Below the pieces are notes generated by a model that worked only from the letters and a program-made list of their open reading frames with translations, made no database searches and was not told the DNA's origin. The position numbers and the translations under genes are program-made. DNA of 64,000 nt from RYN-230 sp963713815 (GTDB taxonomy: Bacteria; Actinomycetota; Actinomycetes; Streptosporangiales; Streptosporangiaceae): contig CAVQNH010000021.1 in NCBI GenBank assembly GCA_963713815.1, forward strand, positions 1 through 64,000, written 5' to 3'. Within the stretch, counting starts at the first letter, position 1. Each line of letters begins with the position of its first letter. Positions 33,430 to 43,587 of this stretch are shown in pieces.

Positions 33430-36196
33430 CCGCTGCGCCGGCGTCGGGCAGCGCCGCGCGGAGCTCCCGGCGGGAGCTGATCCCGAGCTTTCCGAACACC
33501 TTGCTCAGGTGCCACTCCACCGTGCGCGGGCTGAGGAACAGCTGGGCCCCGATCTCCGGGTTCGTCTGCCCGCCGGCCGCCAGGCGCGCAACCTGCGCCT
33601 CCTGCGGGGTCAGCTCGTCGAGCGTCTCGACCGTGCGCTTACGCACTGTCTCGCCGGTGGCCAGCAGCTCGTGGCGGGCGCGCTCGGCGAACGCTTCCAT
33701 GCCCATGTCCGAGAGCATCGCGTAAGCGACTCGCAGCTGCTCGCGAGCGTCGGCGCGACGGTCCTCGCGCCGCAGCCATTCGCCGTACAGGAGGTGCGCG
33801 CGGGCCAGCGTGGCGCGGGTTTTAATGTGCGACAGCCGTTCGATCGCCTCCCGGTAGAGCCGCTCGGCCGTGTCCCCCTCGGCCAGCATCGCCGCCACCC
33901 GCGCGTGGGTCCCGAGCGCCCAGTCCGTGCCGGCGGCCTGCGTGATGTCAGCGAGCTGGGCGAGCGGGCCGGTCGCGCGCTCCGGCTGGCCGCTGCGCGC
34001 GGCGGCCTCGATCAGCTCCGCCAGCAGCCAGATCGACGGCCCCAGCCCGCGCGCGGTCCCGGCGGCCCGCTCGGCCGCGGCCAGGGCGTCCTCGTACCGG
34101 CCGAGCCCGTTGTAGCGGATCGCGCTGCCCCAGTCGTTGGCGACCAGCCATAGCCCCTCGCCGCGCCGCAGCACATCCTCCCGGCGCGCCTCGATGAGCG
34201 CCAGCGCGACGGCGTCCTGTCCCCGCCAGTTCGCCAGCACGATCGAGGTACGCAGCGTCAGGTGACTGCCCGTGGCCTCGACGACAGCGTCCGACTCGGC
34301 GGCCAGCGACATAGCCGCCCCGGTCCTGCCGGCGAACAGCTCGACGAGCACCCGGTCGGTGAGCGCGACCGGCAGCGCGGAGAACGCGCCGGCGCGGCGC
34401 GCGGCGTCGAGATGGCGCGCGGTGAGTTCGTCCCACGCCGCATCATCGGCCAGCGCCCGGGCGGTGCGGCAGGCCAGCCACAGCCAGCGCAGCTCGTCCT
34501 CCTCCGAGAGCGGCTCGTCCCGGAACGCGCGCAGCGCGACCTTCAACGCCGGCGCTCCCGCGACGTAGCCCTCGCGGGTGAGGAGGGCGAGCCCGTCCAG
34601 CAGCAGATCGCAGGGGCGCGTCGAGGGCTCCCAGTCGGCGGCCAGAACGGCCGCGGCGACCTCGCCCGCATCGCCCCCGCGCACCAGGCGGTCGGCGGAG
34701 AGTGCAGCCGCGAACGCCTCGAGGTAGGTCTCGCGGGCGAGCCTCGGATCCAGCGGCTCGAGCCGCCTGGCCGCCTCGAGCAGCAGGGGGGGAGCGTCGC
34801 GGCCGCGCGTCATCGCGAACGTGATCTGCGCGTGCAGCAGCTGCGCGCGGGCTCGCTCGTACTCGTCCAGGGGCCCCGCCTGCGCCATCGCCAGCAGCCG
34901 GAGCGCCGCATCGGGCGCGCCGGCCTGGTGCTTGCCCTGCGCGGCGAGGAGCGCACGCTGCGCCCGGCGCCTCAGATCGGGCGTCAGCTCGGCGGCGCGC
35001 TCGTGAAATGCCGCGCCCGCGGCCAGGCCGCCGCGCGCCCGCGCGCGCCCAGCCGAGTGCTCCAGCATGGCGGCGACGTCCTCGTCGAGCCCGGCTACCG
35101 CCTGAGCGCAGTGCCAGGCGCGGCGATCCGGATCGGCGTCGGCATCGGTGGCCTCGGCGAGCGCGTGGTGCACGCGCCGGCGCTCTTCTGGCGTGCCAGC
35201 GCGGTAGACCGCCGAACGCACGAGCGGATGGCTGAACCGCACCTGCGCGCCGAAAGCAACCAGTCCGACGCCGGCCGCCGATGCGGCGGCGTCCGGCCCG
35301 ATGCCGAGCCCGGCGGCCGCCCGCAACACCAGCACCGGATCCCCGGCCGGCTCAGCCGCCGCGACGAGAAGCAGGAGCCGCGTCGGCGGCGGGAGCGGCG
35401 CCAGCCGCTCCCGGTAGCTCTGCTCGATCCGTCCCGGCACCGCCGGGCCGCCGGACAGGCCGAGCCCTCCCGCGAGCTCGGCGGGCGTCCGGCCACGTGG
35501 CAGCTCAAGCAGCGCCAGCGGGTTGCCGTGCGTCTCGGCCACGATCCGATCACGCACCTGCTCATCGAGCGGGCCGGCGAGCACTGTCCCGAGCAGCTCC
35601 TGCGCATCACTGTCGTCTAGCCCGCCCACTACGAGCTCCGGCAGGCCCTCAAGCTGCCGCTCGCGGGCCGGCTCGCGCACCGCGAAGACCAGCCCGACTG
35701 ACTCCGTACCGAGACGGCGCGCGACGAAGGCCAGCGCCTGCGCGGAAGCGGCGTCGAGCCACTGCGCGTCGTCCATGATGCAGACGAGCGGCCGCTTTTC
35801 CGCGATGTCCGACAGCAGGCTCAGCACCGCCAGGCCGACGAGGAACCGATCCGGCGCGCCGCCGTCACGCAAACCGAACGCAGTACCAAGCGCACCGCGC
35901 TGCGGGCCGGGCAGGCGCTCCAGGCGATCCAGGAACGGCAGGCACAGCTGCTGCAATCCCGCGTACGCGAGTTCCATCTCCGACTCGACGCCGACCGCCC
36001 GGGCAATGCCGCACCCGGACGCACGCTGCGCCAGATACTCCAGCAACGCGCTCTTGCCGATCCCGGCCTCGCCGCGCACCACCAGCGCCCGGCTCGGACC
36101 CGCGCGCACACTCGCCACCAGCTGATCCAGCGCCGCGCACTCGCTGCGCCGGCTAAGCAGCCGCCGCGCTGGAACAGGAGCCGACATTGCTACCAA
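33422..36196 (-). CDS. large ATP-binding LuxR-family regulator (LAL type)
   Basis: This 924-residue STAND-type regulator has an N-terminal AAA ATPase with Walker A VRGEAGIGKSALLEYL and Walker B PLVCIMDDAQWLDA. A long helical, TPR-like middle and a C-terminal LuxR helix-turn-helix follow (LTPQEAQVARLAAGGQTNPE; FLSPRTVEWHLSKVFGKLG). LAL regulators respond to bound metabolites and often control secondary metabolism or sugar use. Its 3' end overlaps the MocR gene end by eight bases (convergent). Confidence 0.92.
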   Translation of the reverse strand: MVAMSAPVPARRLLSRRSECAALDQLVASVRAGPSRALVVRGEAGIGKSALLEYLAQRASGCGIARAVGVESEMELAYAGLQQLCLPFLDRLERLPGPQRGALGTAFGLRDGGAPDRFLVGLAVLSLLSDIAEKRPLVCIMDDAQWLDAASAQALAFVARRLGTESVGLVFAVREPARERQLEGLPELVVGGLDDSDAQELLGTVLAGPLDEQVRDRIVAETHGNPLALLELPRGRTPAELAGGLGLSGGPAVPGRIEQSYRERLAPLPPPTRLLLLVAAAEPAGDPVLVLRAAAGLGIGPDAAASAAGVGLVAFGAQVRFSHPLVRSAVYRAGTPEERRRVHHALAEATDADADPDRRAWHCAQAVAGLDEDVAAMLEHSAGRARARGGLAAGAAFHERAAELTPDLRRRAQRALLAAQGKHQAGAPDAALRLLAMAQAGPLDEYERARAQLLHAQITFAMTRGRDAPPLLLEAARRLEPLDPRLARETYLEAFAAALSADRLVRGGDAGEVAAAVLAADWEPSTRPCDLLLDGLALLTREGYVAGAPALKVALRAFRDEPLSEEDELRWLWLACRTARALADDAAWDELTARHLDAARRAGAFSALPVALTDRVLVELFAGRTGAAMSLAAESDAVVEATGSHLTLRTSIVLANWRGQDAVALALIEARREDVLRRGEGLWLVANDWGSAIRYNGLGRYEDALAAAERAAGTARGLGPSIWLLAELIEAAARSGQPERATGPLAQLADITQAAGTDWALGTHARVAAMLAEGDTAERLYREAIERLSHIKTRATLARAHLLYGEWLRREDRRADAREQLRVAYAMLSDMGMEAFAERARHELLATGETVRKRTVETLDELTPQEAQVARLAAGGQTNPEIGAQLFLSPRTVEWHLSKVFGKLGISSRRELRAALPDAGAAVS

Positions 36197-36393
36197 CCGA
36201 GCCTCACCCGCCGGGCCCAGGAACGGCGCCTCACGCTGGCAACCCCGGCGACGTGGACCCGTGACCCCCGGGATCGGGCACCCCGGGGGGTCTACACCAG
36301 GGACTTTACCGGGCGCGACGGGCAGCGGCGGAGACCACCCTTGGTGTCATCACCAGTACTGAGGACCCACCGGGGTCTGGATGGAGAGGTTCC

Positions 36394-37227
36394 ATGCCGT
36401 TTGTCACCGTCGGGACTGAGAACAGCGCCGATATCGAGATCTATTACGAGGACCATGGCGCCGGGCAGCCGGTGGTGCTGATCCATGGCTACCCGCTCAG
36501 CGGCCGCGGCTGGGACAAGCAGGTCCCGGTGCTGCTGGACGCCGGGTACCGGGTCATCACCTACGACCGGCGCGGATTCGGCAAGTCCAGCCAGCCGGCC
36601 ACCGGGTATGACTACGACACGTTCGCCGCCGACCTCAACACGCTCCTTGAGTACCTGGACCTGCGCGACGCGGTCCTGGCCGGGCACTCGATGGGCACCG
36701 GGGAGGTCACCCGGTACCTGGGCCGCTACGGCTCCGGGCGGGTAGCCAAGGGCGTGCTCGTCGCCCCGATCCCGCCCTACCTGCTGCAGGCCGGCGACAA
36801 CCCAGACGGGGTACCCCAGGGCGTGTTCGACGGGTTCACCGCCGCCGCCCGGGCCGACACCCCGGCCTGGATGAAAGGGTTCCTGGACAACTTCTACAAC
36901 ACCGCCACCCTGCGCGGCACCCTGATCAGCGACCAGGCATTCAACGCCAGCTGGAACCTGGCCGTCACCGCCTCAGCCACCGCTGCGGTGGCCTGCATCG
37001 CCACCTGGGCCACCGACTTCCGCGACGACCTGCCGAAGATCGATGTCCCCATCCTGGTCATCCAGGGCGACGCCGACCAGGTCCTGCCCCTGGACAAAAC
37101 CGGCAAACGGCTCCCCGGCCTGATCAACGACGTGCAGCTGGTCGTGGTCGCAGGCGGCCCGCACGCCATCCCCTGGACCCACGCCGACCAGGTCAACACC
37201 GCGCTGCTCGACTTCCTGCGCAGCTGA
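36394..37227 (+). CDS. alpha/beta hydrolase (cofactor-free haloperoxidase-like esterase)
   Basis: This 277-residue hydrolase has VVLIHGYPLSGRGWDKQ (oxyanion hole), the nucleophile elbow LAGHSMGTGEV, an acid in VIQGDADQVLP and the His in AGGPHAIPWTHADQV. YDRRGFGKSSQP is typical of the arylesterase/non-heme chloroperoxidase group, which hydrolyse esters and can form peracids. GGAGAGG precedes the start. It opens a run of four genes on the same strand. Confidence 0.9.
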   Translation: MPFVTVGTENSADIEIYYEDHGAGQPVVLIHGYPLSGRGWDKQVPVLLDAGYRVITYDRRGFGKSSQPATGYDYDTFAADLNTLLEYLDLRDAVLAGHSMGTGEVTRYLGRYGSGRVAKGVLVAPIPPYLLQAGDNPDGVPQGVFDGFTAAARADTPAWMKGFLDNFYNTATLRGTLISDQAFNASWNLAVTASATAAVACIATWATDFRDDLPKIDVPILVIQGDADQVLPLDKTGKRLPGLINDVQLVVVAGGPHAIPWTHADQVNTALLDFLRS

Positions 37228-37267
37228 CCCCCGGGCCACCCCGCAACCAGCCATCAAAGGAGCCATC

Positions 37268-38275
37268 ATGTCTAACCATTTCAGCGCCGACAATCTGAAG
37301 TTCCCCGGCGACGACCGGCGCCTGGATATGACCGACCTGTTCGTGTTCAAGGTGCCGGGCGAGCACCACCTCCTGCACCGCCACCACCCCGGCAAGACGG
37401 TGCTGATCTTGGATTCGAACCCGACCAGCGCCCCACCGCCGATCCCCGCGCCGGTGACCGGCCCGGAGTTCCACCCTGACGCGGTGTACCGGATCAACAT
37501 CGACACCGACGGCGACAACCACGCCGACGTCGCGTTCACTTTCACCTTCTCCGCCTACCAGAACGGCACCCAGACGGGGACGGCGTGGTTGGCCACCGGC
37601 GCCCAGGCCCGCCAGCCCGGCCCCGTCGGCGAGCAGCTCACTGCGGCTTTGCCGGTCAGCTTCGACGGCACGCCCCGGCCGGTCCAGGCCGGTCAGATCC
37701 GGCTGTCCGCCGGGCTGCGCAGCGACCCGTTCTTCGCTGACGTCGAAGGCGCCCTGCACGGGTTCGTGTGGACCGGCCACGACGACTTCGCGGACAACAA
37801 CGTCAACTCCATCGCCCTGGAAGTGCCCGACGACCTGCTCGGCGACAACCCGGTCATCGGCGTGTGGGCCTCGATCAGCCTGCGCCGCGACGGCGAACTG
37901 GTCCAGATGGACCGCGGCGGGCACCCCACGATCAACCCGTTCATCAACCCTGACGGGGAGAAAAACCTCTACAACTCCCGCCAGCCCGCCGACGACGTGG
38001 CCAACTACCTGGGGCCGTGGTCCAAGATCCTCGAAAACAGCGGCTACACACCCGAGGAGGCCAGGGCGGCAGCGCTGCAGGTGCTGCCCGACATCCTGCG
38101 TTACGACCGCAGCCAGCCCGCCACGTACCCCAACGGCCGCATCCCGACCGACGACGTCTACAGCATGCGGTTCGCCTGGCTCACCCACGGCAAAGTCGGC
38201 TCAGCCGGTCTCAAACCCCACGACGACCTCCTCGCCGACTTCCCGTTCCTCGGCCCGCCGAACCCCTCCCTGTAG
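37268..38275 (+). CDS. DUF4331 family protein
   Basis: This 335-residue protein matches the DUF4331 family: MSNHFSADNLKFPGDDRRLD, TDLFVFKVPGEHHLLHR, INIDTDGDNHADVAFTFTF, and the C-terminal repeat of polar loops. The function of the family is unknown. No signal peptide is visible, unlike many homologues. It lies 40 bases after the hydrolase and is probably cotranscribed; a strong hairpin follows. Confidence 0.82.
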   Translation: MSNHFSADNLKFPGDDRRLDMTDLFVFKVPGEHHLLHRHHPGKTVLILDSNPTSAPPPIPAPVTGPEFHPDAVYRINIDTDGDNHADVAFTFTFSAYQNGTQTGTAWLATGAQARQPGPVGEQLTAALPVSFDGTPRPVQAGQIRLSAGLRSDPFFADVEGALHGFVWTGHDDFADNNVNSIALEVPDDLLGDNPVIGVWASISLRRDGELVQMDRGGHPTINPFINPDGEKNLYNSRQPADDVANYLGPWSKILENSGYTPEEARAAALQVLPDILRYDRSQPATYPNGRIPTDDVYSMRFAWLTHGKVGSAGLKPHDDLLADFPFLGPPNPSL

Positions 38276-38287
38276 GACACCAGGCAA

Positions 38288-38326
38288 CCTGCCCCGCGGG
38301 CCGGCCCGGCCGGCCCGCGGGGCAGG
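38288..38326 (+). terminator. strong hairpin terminator after the DUF4331 gene
   Basis: Seventeen-base perfect arms (38288-38304 and 38310-38326) enclose a five-base loop, 12 bases after the stop. Confidence 0.85.
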
Positions 38327-38396
38327 CACCAAACGCACATGGGGGGTGAAACACCAGCCTGGATAGCACCGCGGCCGGCCCAGGGAGGCGCTCACC

Positions 38397-38993
38397 ATGG
38401 AATACCTCGTCCTCATGACCACCCGCCTCCCCGACCGGACCCCGCAGCAGGCCATCGACGACATCCAGGCCCGCGAGGCCGCACACTCACGAAAACTCGC
38501 CTCCCAGGGCCACCTGCTCCGCCTGTGGCGCCCGCCGCCACAACCAGGCCAATGGCAGACCCTCGGACTGTTCGCCGCCGACGACGGCGATCAGCTCGCG
38601 ACAGTCCTCACCTCTATGCCGCTGCACGCCTGGCATACAGATCAGGTCACCCCGCTCTCCCGGCACCCGAACGACCCGGCACTGCAGGCCAGTCCGGGAG
38701 CCACGGAATTTCTGACCACATGCACCGTTACCGTCCCGCCGGGCACGCCCGTCCAGACGGTCGAGGACACCAGGGCGCGCGAGGCAGAACGCGAGTACGA
38801 GCTGGCCGGGCAGGGACGCCTGCTGCGGCTGTGGGCGCTGCCGGGCCAGGGGCGCTCGCTGGGCCTGTGGCGAGCCCGGGACCCGGCCGAGATGCAGGCG
38901 ATCCTGACATCGCTCCCGCTGGAGGCCTGGATGACCGTGCAGACCACGCCGCTCGCCCAGCACCCCAGCGACCCGGCGGCAGCCGGAACCTGA
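38397..38993 (+). CDS. doubled muconolactone isomerase-like protein
   Basis: This 198-residue protein consists of two homologous halves of about 95 residues. Half one has AREAAHSRKLASQGHLLRLW, then LATVLTSMPLHAW and TPLSRHPNDPA. Half two has AREAEREYELAGQGRLLRLW, then MQAILTSLPLEAW and TPLAQHPSDPA. Each half resembles muconolactone delta-isomerase (about 95 residues, a ferredoxin-like fold that normally makes decamers). The fused doubling is unusual. No other beta-ketoadipate gene is nearby, so the real substrate is uncertain. Confidence 0.78.
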   Translation: MEYLVLMTTRLPDRTPQQAIDDIQAREAAHSRKLASQGHLLRLWRPPPQPGQWQTLGLFAADDGDQLATVLTSMPLHAWHTDQVTPLSRHPNDPALQASPGATEFLTTCTVTVPPGTPVQTVEDTRAREAEREYELAGQGRLLRLWALPGQGRSLGLWRARDPAEMQAILTSLPLEAWMTVQTTPLAQHPSDPAAAGT

Positions 38994-39028
38994 CCGGCGC
39001 CATAACCGGAGAAAAAAGGAGTAGGCAA

Positions 39029-39904
39029 GTGACACAGCTCAGCACGTCCAGGATCCCCGGCGGGTTCACCGAGAAAACAGCGCGGGTGAACGGCGTCACG
39101 CTCAACTACGCGACGGGCGGCGCGGGACCGGCCGTGGTACTCCTGCACGGTTACCCGCAGACCTGGTACATGTGGCGGAAGGTGATGCCCGCCCTCGCCG
39201 AGCAGTACACCGTGATCGCGCCGGACCTGCGCGGCTCGGGCGGGTCGGACGCGCCCGCGACCGGCTACGACAAAGCGAGCCTGGCGGAGGACATTCACCA
39301 GCTGCTGCTGGCGCTCGGCCATGCCGACGAGGTCAGCGTGGTCGGGCACGACATCGGGGGCACCGTGTCGTATGCCTACGCGGCTGCCCACCGGGACTCG
39401 ATACGGCGCCTGGCTATCATCGAGTCGCCCCAGATCGACGAGAGCCTCTACCAATTCCCGTCGGTGACCCCGGCAGGTCCCGGCTTCTGGAACTTCGGCT
39501 TCTTCATGCTCGGCAACGGGCTGCCCGAGCGCATGGTGAGCGGGCGCGAGGACACGTGGATCGCGGGTTTCGTGGACTGGCTTGAGGTCGTCAAGGGCGC
39601 GGTGGACCCCGACGCGGTAGCGGAGTACGCCGCGCACCTGCGCCGGCCCGGGCACCTGGGGGCGTCGTACGCCTACTTCCGGACCTTCCACGGCGACGCC
39701 GAGGCCACGATCCGCCACCGCGAAACGCCGCTGGCCATGCCGGTGCTGGCGATCGGCGGTGAGGGCGCTCTGGGCCAGGCCATCCCCGACCAGATGCAGC
39801 GGTACGCCGGCGACGTCACGGGCGCCGTGTTCCCCTGCGGTCACTGGGTCGCGGAGGAAAGCCCGGAACTGCTGCTCAAGCACCTGCTGCCGTTCCTCGG
39901 CTAG
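39029..39904 (+). CDS. alpha/beta hydrolase (epoxide hydrolase/haloalkane dehalogenase-like)
   Basis: GTG 39029 follows AAAAAAGGAGTAGGCAA and gives 291 residues; the open frame extends upstream but inside the previous gene's region. Motifs are VVLLHGYPQTWYMWRKVMP (oxyanion HGxP), the nucleophile elbow VVGHDIGGTVSYAYA with Asp as nucleophile as in epoxide hydrolases and dehalogenases, and FPCGHWVAEESPE with the catalytic His. Substrate unknown. Confidence 0.88.
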   Translation: MTQLSTSRIPGGFTEKTARVNGVTLNYATGGAGPAVVLLHGYPQTWYMWRKVMPALAEQYTVIAPDLRGSGGSDAPATGYDKASLAEDIHQLLLALGHADEVSVVGHDIGGTVSYAYAAAHRDSIRRLAIIESPQIDESLYQFPSVTPAGPGFWNFGFFMLGNGLPERMVSGREDTWIAGFVDWLEVVKGAVDPDAVAEYAAHLRRPGHLGASYAYFRTFHGDAEATIRHRETPLAMPVLAIGGEGALGQAIPDQMQRYAGDVTGAVFPCGHWVAEESPELLLKHLLPFLG

Positions 39905-40089
39905 TCATGCTGATCCCTTCGAACAGCAGCGGTGTGCCCGCTTCTGGGGCGTGTCCGGGCCGGGTTTGGGCATGCCGGGAGGAGGGCCGGTGTCCAGGTG
40001 GAGCGCCCGGCTGGGCGAACGACCTGAAGGCCGGTCCTCCTCCCGGCCCAGACTGGACCAGGCCGGGTCAAGGCTGAGGAGACGGAGCG

Positions 40090-41243
40090 GTGACTCGAAT
40101 ACGGCCAGCCGCCTGGCTCATGGCCGCGGTCGCACTGTTCCTGCTGGCCGTGGCCGGTTATGCCCTGCTCGTCCACGCGTCCCCGCAGTACTACTGGACG
40201 CAGATCGACACGGCCGCCTACCGGGATGGCGGCATCGCTGTGCGGAACCAGCGGCGATGCTCTACGCGCTGGAGCTCGGGGCGGCGAAGCTGCCGTTCAC
40301 CTACACGCCGTCGCCGCGCTCCTGTTCGCCCCGGGGAGCGGTCGTCGTTCGTCCTGGCAGGCCCTGGCGGCTCACGATCGGGCTGCTGCCGGTGGTGGCG
40401 TACTCTCCTGGGACTCGCCGGGCGGCCCGCGGCCTGGCCAGGGCGGCGGCGGCGTTTGCGATCGCCGCGGTGGGCCTCTGGCTCGAACCGGTTGCAATGA
40501 CACTGTTCTTCGGGCAGATCAACCTCGTGCTGCTGGCCCTGGTGGTGGGCGATATCGCGCTGCCGGACCGCATCAAGGGCAAGGGCATCGGAATCGGGCT
40601 GGCGGCGGGGATCAAGCTCACGCCGTTGATCTTCATTCCGTACCTGCTGTTCACGCGGCGGGTAAAGGCCGCGGCGGTCAGCGCGCTGACCTTCGCGGTC
40701 ACGGTAGGACTTGGGTTCGCGCTGCTGCCGCACGCCTCCGCGGTCTACTGGGGCGGGAAGATCACCCGGCCGGGCAGCAAACCCTTCCACCTGGACAACC
40801 AGTCCCTTAACGGCGTCATACTGCGCCTTACCCACGCCGGGCCCGACGCGCACGCGTACTGGCTGGTCGCGGCGGTCGCCGTCGGCATCGCCGGGCTCGC
40901 CACCTCGATACTGGCGGCGGCGCGGCCACGAGTTCTGCTTTGCCTGGTCGCGTGCGGAGAAGCCGCGTGCCTCGGTCATCATCAACGTCACTGGTCCACC
41001 TGTCCTCGCCAGCATCCGGGCCAGGCGCCCGGTACCGGATCTCGGCGCCGCGCTGGTGGTGGGCTTGTTTGGCTGGTGGCCCGTGCTATTGGCAACCAGG
41101 GCGGCTACGACCCTAAGGCCCAGCTGCTGGCGCGGGTTGCTGCTTCTCGCGCCGAACGGCGATAACACCGGGCGGCAGTCGAGTTCACTGGCGGGGGCTG
41201 GAATTGATCGTCGGCAACTACTACGTGCTCACCCTGCCTGTTG
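40090..41243 (+). pseudogene. GT87 (DUF2029) mannosyltransferase remnant
   Basis: Pieces of a polyprenol-phosphate-mannose-type GT87 membrane glycosyltransferase follow in order but in different frames. They are RIRPAAWLMAAVALFLLAVA with QIDTAAYRDGG (frame of 40090), AMLYALELGAAKLPFTYTP and VAMTLFFGQINLVLLALVVG through LNGVILRLTHAGPDAHAYW (another frame), and a C-terminal IVGNYYVLTLPV (third frame). At least four frame changes are needed, and the segment normally holding the SPISWSHHW motif appears missing. I regard the gene as dead rather than merely mis-sequenced. Confidence 0.7.
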
Positions 41244-41359
41244 AACACGCCCTTCGCATGCTGCCTGGTGCTTACCCGCCGCCTCAGGCCTGAGCGCGCA
41301 AGAGCAGTTTCGTCGGGCATCCCGGTTTCGAAAAATCTCGCAAGAACGGAATTAACAGC

Positions 41360-41740
41360 TCGACGTCCAGGACCAGGCACGGTAGCGCTCGCGGCGTCGT
41401 CGAGATGCACCCACGACATGTAGCCGGTGCCGCCCCCGACCACCGGGAACTGCCGCTTGCGCAGGAGCTCGACCTGGTCGTCGATGGCGCCCGGCCCGTA
41501 GAAGCTGCCGTAGCGCAGGGCCGCGCCACCCGCCTTGACGACTACGTTCTCGAGGTGGCGGAGCGCCTCTGTCCCCTGGCGCGCGCTCGCCGGGCCCGGA
41601 TCCATCGGATCCTCCTCGGTCTTCACCCATCCACCCTCGCGGATGCCGCCGAAGGCGCCAAAGCTCTGCGCGACGACATGGGATACGCCGGTCGCCTCAG
41701 CGGCAGCCAGCAGATGGTACGGATCGGGATGAACGCGTGG
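41360..41740 (-). pseudogene. NAD-dependent epimerase/dehydratase fragment
   Basis: A central piece of an atypical SDR/epimerase is recognisable: LAAAEATGVSHVVAQSFGAF, ALRYGSFYGPGAIDDQVELL and FPVVGGGTGYMSWVHLDDAA. The N-terminal Rossmann GxxGxxG and the C-terminal quarter are not present on either side. It overlaps no functional start and lies back-to-back with the GT87 remnant and the SDR gene. Confidence 0.65.
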
Positions 41741-41866
41741 TGTCACCGCAATGACAGCACGCGGGCGAAGGCGTATCGGGCGGACGCGGACCGGGATCGT
41801 TCCGGTCTCCGGCAACCGCCGCACCATCGACTGCAAAGCAGCCTGAGCTGCGAAGGGAAAACCACC

Positions 41867-42617
41867 ATGACCAACTCCGCAACCGGCTCCCCGCCGCGGG
41901 TCGCCATCGTCACCGGCGGATCCGGCGGTATCGGCCGGGCCGTCTGCGAGCGGCTGGCCGCCAACGGGATGAGCGTACTGGTGCACTATGCCGGCAACCC
42001 GGACCGCGCCGAGGAAGTCGTCAAGGCCATCACGAGCGCGGGCGGCGCAGCTGCCGCCGCCCAGGCCGATGTCGCCGACGAGAGCGAGGTGTCCGCCCTA
42101 TTCGACCAGGCCGAGCAGCAGTTCGGCGGGGTCGAACGTCGTCGTCCACACGGCGGGCATCCAGTTCCTGGCGCCGCTGGCCGAGCTCAAGCTCGACGAC
42201 CTTGACCGCATGCACCGCACTAACATCCGCGGCACGTTCGTCGTCGGCCAGCAGGCCGCCCGCCGAGTCCGGGCAGGCGGGGCGATCATCAACTTCTCGT
42301 CCTCGGTCGTCAAGATCGCGCTGCCGAACTACACCGCGTACGCGGCCAGCAAGGGCGCCGTCGATGTGATGACGCTGACCCTGGCTAAGGAACTGCGCGG
42401 CCGCGACATCACGGTCAACGCCGTGGCCCCCGGCCCTACCGCGACGCCCCTCTTCCTCGAGGGCAAGGATCAGGACGCGGTTGACCGGCTCGCCAACATG
42501 GCACCGCTTGAGCGTCTCGGCACGCCGGAAGACATCGCCGAGACCGTCGCATTCCTGGCGGGCCCGGCCCGCTGGATCAACGGCCAGGTCCTCTACGCCA
42601 ACGGCGGCGTTATCTGA
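41867..42617 (+). CDS. SDR family oxidoreductase (FabG-like), frameshifted
   Basis: ATG 41867 begins MTNSATGSPPRVAIVTGGSG with the cofactor motif TGGSGGIG. After QQFGGV the frame changes at the G-run near 42127-42131 and resumes NVVVHTAGIQFLAPLAEL. The catalytic YTAYAASKGAVDVMTL and a C-terminal ARWINGQVLYANGGVI follow. The span is 3n+1, so one extra base in the G-run explains it. Otherwise it is a full-length classical SDR, similar to 3-oxoacyl-ACP reductases. Confidence 0.78.
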
Positions 42618-42658
42618 GCCGAGCCCCCCAATAACCGCTACCACTCATGGAGAAGATC

Positions 42659-43556
42659 ATGCCTAAGACCATCGTCATCACCGGTGCCTCCAGCGGTTTC
42701 GGCGCCATGACCGCCCGCGCGCTGGCGGATGCCGGCGACACCGTCTACGCCGGCATGCGCGACACCGCCGGCCGCAACGCGCCCGCGGTCGCCGACCTCA
42801 GCGCGTACGCGACGGACCACTCGGTCAACCTGCGCGCGGTCGAGATGGACGTCGCCAGCCAGGCCTCAGTGGACGCCGCGGTCAAGCAGATCATCAGCGA
42901 CACCGGCCGCCTGGACGTCGTCATCCACAACGCCGGCCATATGGTTCTCGGCCCGGCCGAGGCGTTCACGGTGGAGCAGCTCGCCGACATCTACGACATC
43001 AACGTGCTGTCCACCCAGCGCGTCAACCGCGCCGCGCTGCCGCACCTGCGCGCCCAGCGCGACGGGCTGCTGGTCTGGGTCGGCTCCAGCAGCAGCCGCG
43101 GCGGCACCCCGCCCTACCTCGCCCCGTACTTCGCGGCCAAGGCCGCCGAGGACGCCCTGGCCGTCAGCTACGCCGCCGAGCTGGCCCGGTTCGGCATCGA
43201 CACCACGATCATCGTGCCCGGCGCGTTCACCACCGGGACCAACCACTACGCGCACGCCGGGCACCCAGCCGACACCGCGGTCGAGCACGAATACGACGAG
43301 CTCTACGCCGGGCATCATGGACGAGATCCCGGCCCGGCAGGCCGGACTGGCCCCGCCCGACGCCGACCCGTCCGAGGTCGCCCGCCAGATCGCCCGCGTC
43401 GTCGGGCTGGCCAAAGGCCAGCGGCCGTTCCGGGTCCACGTCGACCCCATGCACGACGGCGCCGAGGAGGTCTTCGACCTCGGCGACCGCATCCGCAGCG
43501 AGTTCTACCAGCGCATCGGCTTCGCCGACCTGCTCAGGCCCGCCGGCAGCAGCTAG
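42659..43556 (+). CDS. SDR family oxidoreductase, frameshifted near the C-terminus
   Basis: ATG 42659 has GGAGAAG upstream (ATG 42647 is an alternative) and starts MPKTIVITGASSGFGAMTAR. IHNAGHMVLGPAEAF and the catalytic APYFAAKAAEDALA follow. At about 43305-43312 the frame must shift by one to reach MDEIPARQAGLAPPDADPSE and the end FYQRIGFADLLRPAGSS. Homologues often annotated as short-chain dehydrogenases of unknown substrate share this C-terminal extension. It follows the previous SDR by about 40 bases. Confidence 0.78.
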
Positions 43557-43587
43557 CCGCGCAAGTAAAGGAAAGGAGTGACCAGCC

